This document shows positions 9,245 to 18,586 of a stretch of DNA of 64,000 nucleotides, in pieces; the first letter of the stretch is position 1; every line of letters starts with the position of its first letter. A program made the translations under genes and the position numbers. The notes beneath the pieces were generated by a model. That model had not been told where the DNA came from. It ran no database searches and saw only the letters and a list, made by a program, of their open reading frames with translations. Source of the DNA: an uncultured Aquimarina sp. (GTDB lineage Bacteria > Bacteroidota > Bacteroidia > Flavobacteriales > Flavobacteriaceae); assembly GCF_947496855.1 (NCBI RefSeq), contig NZ_CANMED010000003.1:62001-126000 (forward strand), in the 5' to 3' direction.

Positions 9245-10495
9245 ATGGACGTTCCAATTCAAAAAAAGAAATTCTCAAAATCACGTATCGCGATGATGAT
9301 AGGCGGTTTAGCAATATTAGCATTGATACTATTTGTATTCATACAGTCCTCTGGGGGTTCTAAATTAAATGTAGAAAAAGAGCGTATTGCTATCAATACC
9401 ATTAAGAAAGATGTGTTTCAGGAAAATATTCCGGTAAATGGAATTGTCTTACCCATCACTACTATTTATCTCGATGCTCTGGAAGGTGGTAGAGTAGAAG
9501 AAAAATTTGTAGAGGATGGTGCTATTATGAAAAAAGGACAGCCAATTCTAAGATTATCTAATACCGATCTAGAATTAAGTCTAATCAATCAAGAAACATC
9601 AGTATATAACTTATTAACGCAGATGCAAATCTCTCAAAACGCTGCTCGTCAAAACACCATTAATAGACGAAATCAATTCACAGATGTAGAAAATAATCTT
9701 ATTGAAGCGAAACGTCTTTATGAACTAAATAAAAAATTGTATGATAAAGGAGCTGTTGGCCGTCAGGAATATCAATCTTCTGAAAACGATTATAACTATC
9801 AAAAACAACGTATGCAACTGGCTAAACAAGTATTGAGTCAGGACTCTTCTGCTACTAAACAAGAACTTGGTCAAGCTCAAAGCTCATACGCAAGAACACA
9901 AAGTGCATTAGAATTAATGCGTAAAAAAGTAGGTGACCTTGTCGTTCGTGCTCCTGTAGATGGACAGTTAACCTCATTAGATGCAGAAATCGGGCAATCG
10001 AAAAACAAAGGAGAGCGATTAGGACAAATTGATGTCCTAAGTGGCTTTAAAGTTCGTGTAGATATTGACGAACACTATATTTCTAGAATTTATAATGGAC
10101 AAAAGGGAACCTTTACTTTTAATGATAAAACTTATACGCTACTTATCAAAAAAGTATTTACTCAAGTTACTAATGGACGTTTTCAGGTGGATATGCAATT
10201 CGAAAGTGATATCCCTGAAGGAATTCGTAGAGGACAAAACCTACAGATACGTGTAGCCTTAAGTGCAGAAAAGCAAGCATTACTTGTTCCGAAAGGTGGA
10301 TTTTTTCAAAAAACAGGTGGTAACTGGATCTTTAAAATCAGTGAAGGAGGAAGTAGTGCATATAAAGTAAATATCCGTTTAGGAAGTCAAAATACAGAAT
10401 ATTACGAAGTGATTGAAGGATTACTTCCTGGTGATCAAGTAGTAACATCTAGTTATGACAGTTTTGGAGATACAGAAGAATTAATATTAAAATAA
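9245..10495 (+). CDS. HlyD/MacA-type periplasmic adaptor (membrane fusion protein)
   Basis: This 416-residue adaptor links an inner-membrane ABC transporter to an outer-membrane channel. One N-terminal membrane anchor lies at about residues 15-35. A lipoyl-like half (LPITTIYLDALEGG...) follows near 65-110, then a long coiled-coil hairpin (about 115-230, rich in Gln, Lys and Glu), the returning lipoyl half (VVRAPVDGQLTSLDAEIG) and beta-barrel/membrane-proximal domains to the end. It lies between the small peptide and the ATPase genes with short gaps, so it is part of one operon. The matching TolC-type gene is at 28189. Confidence 0.92.
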   Translation: MDVPIQKKKFSKSRIAMMIGGLAILALILFVFIQSSGGSKLNVEKERIAINTIKKDVFQENIPVNGIVLPITTIYLDALEGGRVEEKFVEDGAIMKKGQPILRLSNTDLELSLINQETSVYNLLTQMQISQNAARQNTINRRNQFTDVENNLIEAKRLYELNKKLYDKGAVGRQEYQSSENDYNYQKQRMQLAKQVLSQDSSATKQELGQAQSSYARTQSALELMRKKVGDLVVRAPVDGQLTSLDAEIGQSKNKGERLGQIDVLSGFKVRVDIDEHYISRIYNGQKGTFTFNDKTYTLLIKKVFTQVTNGRFQVDMQFESDIPEGIRRGQNLQIRVALSAEKQALLVPKGGFFQKTGGNWIFKISEGGSSAYKVNIRLGSQNTEYYEVIEGLLPGDQVVTSSYDSFGDTEELILK

Positions 10496-10521
10496 AAAAA
10501 TCAATTAAATAATCGAACGTA

Positions 10522-11199
10522 ATGATACAAATAACAGACTTAGAAAAATTTTACAGGACTGAAGAGGTACAAACGATAGCACTAAACAAATTATCTTTTA
10601 ATGTTAAAGAAGGTGAATTTGTAGCAATCATGGGACCTTCTGGTTGTGGAAAATCAACATTACTAAATATCTTAGGGTTACTAGATGATCCTGATGGTGG
10701 AAGTTTCAAATTTAATGGTGAAGAAGTTGCTGGGTATAAAGAGCGTAAACGATCAGACTTACGTAAGCATAATGTAGGGTTCGTTTTTCAGAGTTTTAAC
10801 CTGATCGATGAACTTACTGTTTTCGAAAATGTAGAATTACCCCTGATCTATACAGGTGTAAAACCTGCAGAACGTAAAAAACGTGTAGAAGAAGTGTTGG
10901 AGAAAATGCAAATCATGCATCGTCGTAATCACTTTCCACAACAATTATCCGGTGGACAACAACAACGAGTTGCTGTAGCCAGAGCTGTAGTTAATAATCC
11001 TAAATTAATTCTTGCAGATGAACCAACAGGAAATTTAGATAGCACCAATGGAAACGAAGTGATGGATCTATTAATTGAGCTTAACGAAGCAGGAACCACC
11101 ATTATCATGGTAACACATAGTGAACACGATGCTAAATACAGTCATCGTATTATCAGAATGCTAGACGGACAGAAGGTTACAGAAAATGTATTAGTATAA
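10522..11199 (+). CDS. MacB/LolD-type ABC transporter ATPase
   Basis: This 225-residue ATPase has all motifs intact: Walker A GPSGCGKST (38-46), Q-loop (VFQSFNLIDELT), signature LSGGQ (142-146), Walker B LILADE (162-167), D-loop NLDS and H-loop THSE. Its length and the IDELTVFENV segment match the MacB/LolD/FtsE subfamily, which drives mechanotransmission rather than classical substrate import. It follows the adaptor by 26 bp and precedes the first permease by 51 bp. It is the canonical ATPase for the permeases; a second, altered ATPase lies at 27509. Confidence 0.95.
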   Translation: MIQITDLEKFYRTEEVQTIALNKLSFNVKEGEFVAIMGPSGCGKSTLLNILGLLDDPDGGSFKFNGEEVAGYKERKRSDLRKHNVGFVFQSFNLIDELTVFENVELPLIYTGVKPAERKKRVEEVLEKMQIMHRRNHFPQQLSGGQQQRVAVARAVVNNPKLILADEPTGNLDSTNGNEVMDLLIELNEAGTTIIMVTHSEHDAKYSHRIIRMLDGQKVTENVLV

Positions 11200-11250
11200 A
11201 GGTCATTCATCAATCAATAATCAAATCAGCAAATCAGCAAATCATTAATT

Positions 11251-13650
11251 ATGTTCAGGAATTACATCAAAATAGCATTTAGAAACCTACTTAAAAACAG
11301 AATATACTCTTTTATCAATATTTCTGGTCTTGCTCTAGGTATGGCTGTGACTATAATGATAGGATTATGGATCACAGACGAATTGAGTTACAATAATTAC
11401 TTTGAAAACAAAGTAACAATTGCACAAGTTTTCCAAAGTCAGACATTTAATGGTAAAATAAGTACGGGACCTGCAATTCCAAGACCGCTAGAGTTTGAAT
11501 TACGCGAAAATTACAATGATAATTTTGAGGACATCATTATGTCCTCCTGGACGCAACCTAGATATTTAAGATATGGTGAAAAAAGCATTTATAGAGAAGG
11601 TAATTTTATGCAAGAACCTGCTCCAGATGTATTAAACCTAAAAATTCTTCAAGGTGAAAAATATGGTTTAAAAGAAAAAAATTCTATCATGCTTTCTAGA
11701 TCTACTGCAGAAACATTATTCGCTACAGAAAATCCGCTAGGCAAGATTATAAAAGTAAATAATACCGACGATTTATTAGTAACCGCTGTATATGAAGATA
11801 TACCAGTTAACAACGCTTTTGATGATACTAATTATATTATCCCTTGGAAACATTATATAACCACTCAAGAATGGCTAAAAAGAGCTGCTGATTCTTGGGG
11901 AAACAATTCGTTTCAGCTTTTTGTGCAAATCAATGACAATACCACTATGGATATTGTTACCTCCAAAATAAAAGATGCTAAGAAAACAGCTAACGAAGAA
12001 ACGGCAGAATTTAATCCTCAGCTGTTTTTATTACCTATGAAAGACTGGCATTTGCGTTCTAATTTCGAAAATGGTGTTCAAACAGGTGGACGTATTGAAA
12101 ATGTTTGGTTATTTGGCATTATTGGCTTATTTGTATTATTATTAGCTTGTATCAATTTTATAAATTTAAGTACTGCTCGTTCAGAAAAACGTGCCACAGA
12201 AGTTGGTATAAGAAAATCTATTGGTTCTAAAAGAGTACAGCTTGTTTTTCAGTTTTTAAGTGAATCTTTTATAGTTGTCGTTTTCTCTTTTGTTTTAGCG
12301 CTGGCAATTGTATTATTATTTCTAAATGGTTTCAATAATTTAGCTAGCAAAGAAATAGTTTTTCCTTGGTTAAGTCTTCAGTTCTGGAGTGTTTCTCTAT
12401 TATTTATCATTCTAACCTCGTTTCTAGCAGGTAGCTATCCCGCACTTTATTTATCTTCCTTCAACCCTGTTTCGGTTTTAAAAGGAACTTTTAAAGCAGG
12501 GCGTTTTGCAGCAGTTCCAAGAAAAATATTAGTAGTCACTCAGTTTACAGTCTCTATCGCACTTATTATAGGGACACTCGTAGTAATGAATCAAATACAA
12601 CATAGTAAAGACAGACCTGTAGGATATAATAAAGAAGGATTGATACAGATACCAGTTATGAGTGATGAATTCACCGGTAAAGCTGATCTTATGCGTAATC
12701 AATTCATAGCCTCTGGTGCAGCTATAGAAATGGCGACGACTAGTAGTCCCACTACAAATGTTTGGTCAAATAGAAGTGGATATACTTGGGAAGGAAAACC
12801 CGAGGGTTTTCAGGAAGATTTGGCATATACATCAGTATCGTATGAATTTACTAAAACATTAGACATAGAAATAACTGCAGGTAGAGGTTTCTCCAGAGAA
12901 TTTGCTACTGATTCTAATGCTGTAATTCTTAATGAAACTGCCGTGAAATATATGGGACTTAAAGACCCAATAGGTAAATATATTAGAGATTCTGATAACG
13001 AAGATCCTGAGGAGCCACTTCAAATTATTGGAGTAATCAAAGATATGATTGTTCAGTCTCCTTACAGCCCAGTAAAACAAGCTATGTACGTATTTGATAA
13101 TGATGATAATGCTAGTTTTTATAACCTGCGATTACATCCTGCAAAAAGTGTGAATAGTAGTTTAGTATTGGTAGAAGAAACTTTTAAAAAGAATTTTCCA
13201 AACCTTCCATTTGATTATCAATTTGTAGATCAGGAATATGCCAAAAAATTTAAAGCAGAAGAGCGTATTGCCAGTTTAGCAAAAGTGTTCACTATGCTTG
13301 CGATTTTTATAAGTCTTTTAGGTTTATTCGGACTTGCATCCTTTGTAGCAGAGCAGCGTACTAAAGAAATAGGCGTACGAAAAATTCTTGGAGCTTCTTT
13401 AGGTAATTTATGGATGTTACTTTCTAAAGATTTTATTAAACTAGTAGTTATTGCACTCTTTATAGCAGGTCCTATTGCTTATTATTTTATGAGTCAATGG
13501 TTACAGAAATTTTCTTATAGAACTGATATTTCGTGGAACATATTTTTAATCGCAGGTTCTGGAGCACTTATCATAACTATTATTACGATAAGTGTACAGG
13601 CCATAAAATCGGTAACTGCGAATCCTGTAGATTCTTTACGAACAGAATAA
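11251..13650 (+). CDS. FtsX/MacB-type ABC permease, copy 1
   Basis: This 799-residue permease has a double MacB layout: N-terminal membrane helix (about 20-40), periplasmic domain, FtsX domain 1 (helices near 285-305, 335-355 and 380-400), a fourth helix near 425-445, a second periplasmic domain, FtsX domain 2 (about 680-785) and the tail NPVDSLRTE. FtsX signatures such as ATEVGIRKSIGSKR and TKEIGVRKILGAS follow the first helix of each domain. It is the first of a tandem series of paralogues whose spacers are only 17-50 bp, so it is surely in one transcription unit with the ATPase. Substrate unknown; the family exports peptides, antibiotics or lipoproteins, or acts on the envelope. Confidence 0.93.
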   Translation: MFRNYIKIAFRNLLKNRIYSFINISGLALGMAVTIMIGLWITDELSYNNYFENKVTIAQVFQSQTFNGKISTGPAIPRPLEFELRENYNDNFEDIIMSSWTQPRYLRYGEKSIYREGNFMQEPAPDVLNLKILQGEKYGLKEKNSIMLSRSTAETLFATENPLGKIIKVNNTDDLLVTAVYEDIPVNNAFDDTNYIIPWKHYITTQEWLKRAADSWGNNSFQLFVQINDNTTMDIVTSKIKDAKKTANEETAEFNPQLFLLPMKDWHLRSNFENGVQTGGRIENVWLFGIIGLFVLLLACINFINLSTARSEKRATEVGIRKSIGSKRVQLVFQFLSESFIVVVFSFVLALAIVLLFLNGFNNLASKEIVFPWLSLQFWSVSLLFIILTSFLAGSYPALYLSSFNPVSVLKGTFKAGRFAAVPRKILVVTQFTVSIALIIGTLVVMNQIQHSKDRPVGYNKEGLIQIPVMSDEFTGKADLMRNQFIASGAAIEMATTSSPTTNVWSNRSGYTWEGKPEGFQEDLAYTSVSYEFTKTLDIEITAGRGFSREFATDSNAVILNETAVKYMGLKDPIGKYIRDSDNEDPEEPLQIIGVIKDMIVQSPYSPVKQAMYVFDNDDNASFYNLRLHPAKSVNSSLVLVEETFKKNFPNLPFDYQFVDQEYAKKFKAEERIASLAKVFTMLAIFISLLGLFGLASFVAEQRTKEIGVRKILGASLGNLWMLLSKDFIKLVVIALFIAGPIAYYFMSQWLQKFSYRTDISWNIFLIAGSGALIITIITISVQAIKSVTANPVDSLRTE

Positions 13651-13659
13651 ATCAATAAA

Positions 13660-13678
13660 TACTGAAACAAGTTCAGTA
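13660..13678. repeat. Short palindromic repeat in permease spacer
   Basis: TACTGAA-ACAAG-TTCAGTA is a perfect 7-bp inverted repeat. A near copy in the opposite orientation lies at 21026-21044. This CTGAAACAAGTTCAG-type palindrome is, to my knowledge, a common dispersed repeat in Flavobacteriaceae. Confidence 0.55.
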
Positions 13679-13696
13679 TAAAAAAAACGAATAATC

Positions 13697-16078
13697 ATGA
13701 TCAGGAATTATATAAAAATAGCTTGGAGAAACCTTTGGCGTCGTAGAGGTTTTACATTCATTAATATCACAGGATTATCCATAGGAATGACTGCTAGCTT
13801 TCTTATGCTACTATATGTTAGCTTCGAATTAAGTTATGATGACTTTCATAGCAAAGCAGATAATATATATAGGGTTGTTGCGGATATCAAAACACCTTCT
13901 GATAATATAGAAGCTAACATAACAGCTTGGGCAGTTCCTCCTAATTTAGAGAAAGATTTCCCTGAAATAATTTCTGCAGTAAGAATTAATGACTTAAATA
14001 TGATTGTTCGCAGAGACGATCTAAAATTTAAGGAAGCAAATGCAATTGCAGCTGATTCTAATTTCTTCTCTGTTTTTGATTTCAAATTATTACAAGGAAA
14101 CCCAAAAGAAGTACTTAAAAAACAGTTTAGTCTCGTACTATCAGAAACTACAGCAAAAAAATATTTTGGCGATCAAAATCCTATTGGTAAATCCTTAAAA
14201 ATTACAGAAGAAGGATACAATTCTACCGTAACAGGAATTATGAAAGATTTTCCTAAAAACTCTCATATACAAGCTGATATAATACTATCGCTAACAACAT
14301 TTACTCAAAATCTAGAGAAAGATCTCGATACGCAATGGGGTAGCTATGATGCAGCAGCATATATTTTGGTAAATCCTAATATAAATACAAAACAACTAGT
14401 TGCTAAATTTCCGGCATTTTTGGAGAAACATAGCGGAGAATTTATGAAGAAAACCAAAATGTTTGTTACACTTTCTCTAGAACCTCTAAAAGGTTTATAC
14501 TTAGAATCTACTCGCGGTGGTACAGGAGGAGGCAGTCTTACTAATGTATATATATTCTCTATCATCGCTCTTTTTATATTATTAATTGCTTCAATTAATT
14601 TTATAAATCTCACAACGGCTCGTTCTGTAGAAAGAGCAAAAGAAGTTGGCATTCGCAAAGTAATGGGAGCAGAAAAACAGCAACTCTCTTTACAGTTTAT
14701 TGGTGAGTCTATTATTACATGTCTAATAGCATTTTTAATAACTATACTATTAATAACAGTGACTATACCATTCTTTAATGAAATAGCTGGAAAAACTATA
14801 AGTGAAGGACTTTTTTCTAACTTTTTCAACATTTTTGAGTTATTAGGTATTTCGATGGCTATAGGAATTTTTGCAGGAATCTATCCTTCAATAGTACTAT
14901 CCTCTTTTAAGCCTATACAGGTATTAAAAGGTAACTTCTCTACTGGTGGTAAAGGTGTTCTTCTTAGAAAAAGCTTAGTGATTATACAATTTACTATTTC
15001 GATTATTCTTATAACTGGCACCATTATTATCTATAACCAAATGGAATATATGCGAAATCAAGAATTAGGGTTCAATAAGGATCATTTATTAGTTCTTGAA
15101 GCAGAATCTTCGAAATCACAATTAGAGCTAAAACAGGCTATCGAAAATATCCCTGGAGTTAAATTTACTAGTCTAGGATCAAGTGTTCCTGGGGGTGGAA
15201 ACTCCTCTGCATACTCTGAAATAGAAAATAAAGCTGGGGATCTACAAATTGCAAACTTAGACCTCTATTTTGTAGATCATAGTTATATACCTCAATTTGA
15301 TCTAGAAATATTAGCCGGAAGAGCTTTTTCTAAAGATTTTGCTTCTGATTCTACACAAGCAATGATACTAAATGAAGAAGCTGTAAAACTATTAGGATAT
15401 AGTGATCCAAAAGAAGCAATTGGTGCCAGGTTTAAGCAATGGGGAAGAGAAGGTCAGGTTATTGGAATTGTCAAAAACTTTCATATCAACTCTTTACAGG
15501 ATAACATTAGTCCGTTGACTATGAGGATGGAAACAAACAGAAATGATTTGATTACCGTAAAATTAGAATCTCAAAATATCAAACAAACGATAGCATCTAT
15601 TAAAAATCAATGGGAATCTTTTTTACCAGATCAACCATTCGATTATTTCTTTTTGGATGATTCTTTTAATGAGCAATATCAAAACGAAGAACGCTTTGGT
15701 AATTTATTCCTATACTTTGCATCCTTAGCTATATTAATTTCCTGTCTAGGATTACTAGGCTTAGCAGCCTATAGCACACTTCAGCGAAAACGTGAAATAG
15801 GCATTAGAAAAGTTATTGGAGCTTCTGTCTCTGAAATTGTAAATCTCTTATCCAAAGATTTCTTAAAACTTGTGATGATCGCATTTGCAATTGCCTCACC
15901 AATTGCTTGGTATATTATGTATAATTGGTTACAAGATTTTGCTTATAAGATCGATATACAATGGTGGATGTTTCTGTTATCAGGAGGTTCTTCTATTTTA
16001 ATAGCATTATTAACAGTTAGCTTTCACGCAATAAAAGCTTCCTTATCAAACCCAGTAAACTCATTACGAACAGAATAA
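13697..16078 (+). CDS. FtsX/MacB-type ABC permease, copy 2
   Basis: A 793-residue paralogue with the same layout: N-terminal helix at about 22-42, periplasmic domain, FtsX domain 1 starting near residue 285 (VYIFSIIALFILLIASINF), a fourth helix near 425, a second periplasmic domain and FtsX domain 2 near 680-785. It carries the signatures AKEVGIRKVMGAEK and KREIGIRKVIGAS and ends NPVNSLRTE. The start MIRNYIKIAWRNLWRR is nearly shared with copies 3 and 4, which shows these genes arose by tandem duplication. The periplasmic parts differ much more than the ends, so each copy may contact a different partner. Its ATPase is presumably the 10522 protein. Confidence 0.92.
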   Translation: MIRNYIKIAWRNLWRRRGFTFINITGLSIGMTASFLMLLYVSFELSYDDFHSKADNIYRVVADIKTPSDNIEANITAWAVPPNLEKDFPEIISAVRINDLNMIVRRDDLKFKEANAIAADSNFFSVFDFKLLQGNPKEVLKKQFSLVLSETTAKKYFGDQNPIGKSLKITEEGYNSTVTGIMKDFPKNSHIQADIILSLTTFTQNLEKDLDTQWGSYDAAAYILVNPNINTKQLVAKFPAFLEKHSGEFMKKTKMFVTLSLEPLKGLYLESTRGGTGGGSLTNVYIFSIIALFILLIASINFINLTTARSVERAKEVGIRKVMGAEKQQLSLQFIGESIITCLIAFLITILLITVTIPFFNEIAGKTISEGLFSNFFNIFELLGISMAIGIFAGIYPSIVLSSFKPIQVLKGNFSTGGKGVLLRKSLVIIQFTISIILITGTIIIYNQMEYMRNQELGFNKDHLLVLEAESSKSQLELKQAIENIPGVKFTSLGSSVPGGGNSSAYSEIENKAGDLQIANLDLYFVDHSYIPQFDLEILAGRAFSKDFASDSTQAMILNEEAVKLLGYSDPKEAIGARFKQWGREGQVIGIVKNFHINSLQDNISPLTMRMETNRNDLITVKLESQNIKQTIASIKNQWESFLPDQPFDYFFLDDSFNEQYQNEERFGNLFLYFASLAILISCLGLLGLAAYSTLQRKREIGIRKVIGASVSEIVNLLSKDFLKLVMIAFAIASPIAWYIMYNWLQDFAYKIDIQWWMFLLSGGSSILIALLTVSFHAIKASLSNPVNSLRTE

Positions 16079-16082
16079 ATCA

Positions 16083-16104
16083 ACCCGTCCTTCACAGGCA
16101 GATC
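16083..16104. repeat. Degenerate REP-like palindrome in permease spacer
   Basis: The spacer holds a degraded copy of a CCTGTCCGCCT/AGGCGGA-type palindrome. Better copies occur at 18551-18572 and 26692-26712. Confidence 0.4.
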
Positions 16105-16119
16105 AAAAAACGAACAATC

Positions 16120-18546
16120 ATGATCAGAAATTATATAAAAATAGCTTGGAGAAGTCTACAGAAAAACAAATTGCAAACTATAATTAATCTATTAGGATTA
16201 ACGGTAGGTACTATTTGTTGTTTAAGTATATTATTATATGTATTTGCACAACTTGGATATGACGACCATCATGATAACGCCGAGTCGTTGTATAGAGTTA
16301 GAACTATAATCGATGATCCTAGTTCTGTCCAATTTAATGCTGCATCTAGTGGTCCTCCCATCGGATTTGCTATGAAAGAGGATTTTCCTGAAGTAATAGA
16401 GGCTACAAGGCTAGTTTATCTGGGAGAAGGTTCAGAAGAACTTATTCGAGTAAGTGAAAATAATGAGGGGTTCTATGAACCTAGAGGATATCTAGCAGAT
16501 GCAACCCTATTTAATGTTTTTACTTTTACCTTTCTAGAAGGTAATCCTAATACTGCTCTAGTAGAGCCTAATACTGTTGTCGTATCATCATCGTTAGCAA
16601 AAAAGCTTTTTGGAAATGTTCCTGCATTACATAAAACTATTATATCCGGTAGTGGAGAACAACAATTATCACTTACAGTTACGGGTGTTTTTGATGATAG
16701 TAACCCAGAAAAATCACACCTAAATCCAAATTATTTAGTAACAATGAATACACCTGGTCTCGGTGAATTTGTTAGAAATGTACAAAATTTTGCAACTCAA
16801 AATTTCATCTATACCTATGTGAAATTAAATTCGTCTAATAATGCTTCTTTAGTTCAGGAAAAACTTCCAGCTTTTCTTAACGCTCGTGGAGCCAAAGATT
16901 TTGCAAAACTAAATTTCAAAAAAGAACTTCATCTTCAAAAAGTAAGCGACATTCATTTGCATTCTAAAGGTATATCGAGACAAATTGGTCCTATATCCGA
17001 TATAAGTTATCTGTATTTATTGATTACGTTGGCGTTGTTCATTCAATTAGTAGCCTGTATTAATTTCATAAATCTTAGTACAGCCAGAGCTAATAAACGT
17101 GCTAAAGAAATTGGAGTTCGTAAAACTATTGGCGCCGATAAAAAATCATTAATTGCCCAATTTCTTGGTGAATCCGTATTACTTTCCTTATTGGCAACAA
17201 TCGCTAGTGTTCCTTTAACTACATTTTTATTACCATTAGTTAACCAGTTAACACAAGGAAATGTAAGTTATACCGCGATTTTTGATTGGCGTATATTAGC
17301 TATTCTTCTAATTATAGGCATCATAACAGGTTTTATTGCTGGTATTTATCCAGCGTTAATATTATCCTCTATCAAACCAACACGAGTACTAAAAGGAATC
17401 TCGTCTACAAATTCTGGAGGAACAATATTAAGAAAAGGCCTAGTTGTATTCCAATTTGTTATATCTATTGGATTAATTGCTGCAGTATATATCATTACAG
17501 AACAAGTTCGATTTGCTCAAAATAAAGATTTGGGATATGAAAGTGATAATTTAATAGCAGTACGCTTAGGTACTCAGGAAGCTTTTACACAATATGAAAC
17601 ATTAAAAACAAATATGAGTAAGGTTTCTGGTGTCAAATCAGTTTCTGGTTGTAATATCTTCCCATCTCAAATGTTGCGCAGTGATGTAGGTGCCTATTTA
17701 CCAGGTAGTGATCCATCCAAACCAAAATTAGTTAAGGTCAATGGTATTCAATCAGGTTATCTAAAAACAACAAAAACAAAACTTCTAACTGGACGCGCAG
17801 TAAAAAAACAAGATACAGCTCAAGTCCTTGTAAATAAAGCAACCATTGACGCTTTTAATATTAAACTAGATGATGCGATCGGTCAGAAAGTTCTTTTTTC
17901 TACGGGAGAAGATGTTACCACAGTAGAAATCATTGGTGTAACCGAAAATTTTCACTTTGCATCTTTGAAAGAAGAGATTGAACCTTTATTAATGTATGTA
18001 GATGATAGCCCTGACTGGTTATTAATAAAAACTAAAACTACTAATTTTGAAAACATACTTGATCAACTACAAGTTGCCTGGAAAAAAGTTAATAAAACCA
18101 CACCATTTGTATACAATTTTGTGGACAAAGAAACTGAAAAATTAATCGCTGAAGAAAAACGATTAGCTAATATTTCCGTCGCTTTTACCACACTAGCCAT
18201 ACTTATTAGTTGTCTGGGTCTATTTGGTCTCATTTCATTTATGGCAGAACAGAAAAAGAAAGAAATTGGAATCCGTAAAGTACTTGGAGCGAGTGTAAGT
18301 ACCGTAATGAAAATGCTTACTAAAGACTTTCTTGTATTAATAATTATTGCCTTATTCATTGCGACACCTATAGCGTATTACGCGATGGAAAATTGGTTAC
18401 AAGACTTTACATATAGAATCTCAATAAGTTGGTGGATTTTTCTAATAGCTGGGGTTATCACAATGAGTATTACTTTTTTAACCGTTAGTATACAAGCTAT
18501 CAAAGCTGCTACTGCGAATCCTGTAAATTCATTACGAACAGAATAA
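16120..18546 (+). CDS. FtsX/MacB-type ABC permease, copy 3
   Basis: An 808-residue paralogue. It begins MIRNYIKIAWRSLQKNK and ends NPVNSLRTE. FtsX domain 1 starts near residue 295 with the signature AKEIGVRKTIGADK, and domain 2 starts near residue 690 with KKEIGIRKVLGAS. The first periplasmic domain carries the usual VVVSSSLAKKLFG-type motif near residue 150. It is 41 bp after copy 2 and 40 bp before copy 4. No truncation or frameshift is visible. Confidence 0.92.
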   Translation: MIRNYIKIAWRSLQKNKLQTIINLLGLTVGTICCLSILLYVFAQLGYDDHHDNAESLYRVRTIIDDPSSVQFNAASSGPPIGFAMKEDFPEVIEATRLVYLGEGSEELIRVSENNEGFYEPRGYLADATLFNVFTFTFLEGNPNTALVEPNTVVVSSSLAKKLFGNVPALHKTIISGSGEQQLSLTVTGVFDDSNPEKSHLNPNYLVTMNTPGLGEFVRNVQNFATQNFIYTYVKLNSSNNASLVQEKLPAFLNARGAKDFAKLNFKKELHLQKVSDIHLHSKGISRQIGPISDISYLYLLITLALFIQLVACINFINLSTARANKRAKEIGVRKTIGADKKSLIAQFLGESVLLSLLATIASVPLTTFLLPLVNQLTQGNVSYTAIFDWRILAILLIIGIITGFIAGIYPALILSSIKPTRVLKGISSTNSGGTILRKGLVVFQFVISIGLIAAVYIITEQVRFAQNKDLGYESDNLIAVRLGTQEAFTQYETLKTNMSKVSGVKSVSGCNIFPSQMLRSDVGAYLPGSDPSKPKLVKVNGIQSGYLKTTKTKLLTGRAVKKQDTAQVLVNKATIDAFNIKLDDAIGQKVLFSTGEDVTTVEIIGVTENFHFASLKEEIEPLLMYVDDSPDWLLIKTKTTNFENILDQLQVAWKKVNKTTPFVYNFVDKETEKLIAEEKRLANISVAFTTLAILISCLGLFGLISFMAEQKKKEIGIRKVLGASVSTVMKMLTKDFLVLIIIALFIATPIAYYAMENWLQDFTYRISISWWIFLIAGVITMSITFLTVSIQAIKAATANPVNSLRTE

Positions 18547-18550
18547 ATCA

Positions 18551-18572
18551 ACCTGTCCGCCTCAGGTGGATC
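18551..18572. repeat. REP-like palindrome in permease spacer
   Basis: ACCTGTCCGCCT-CA-GGTGGATC forms a short imperfect hairpin (TCCGCC/GGTGGA). It belongs to the same repeat type as the copies at 16083 and 26692 and may stabilise or separate parts of a long polycistronic mRNA. Confidence 0.5.
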
Positions 18573-18586
18573 AAAAATGAACCGTT

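Noticed and set aside
14344-14832. 162-codon minus-strand frame inside permease copy 2
   Set aside because: It is the antisense of a membrane-rich coding region, which often leaves long open frames. The plus-strand gene is certain.
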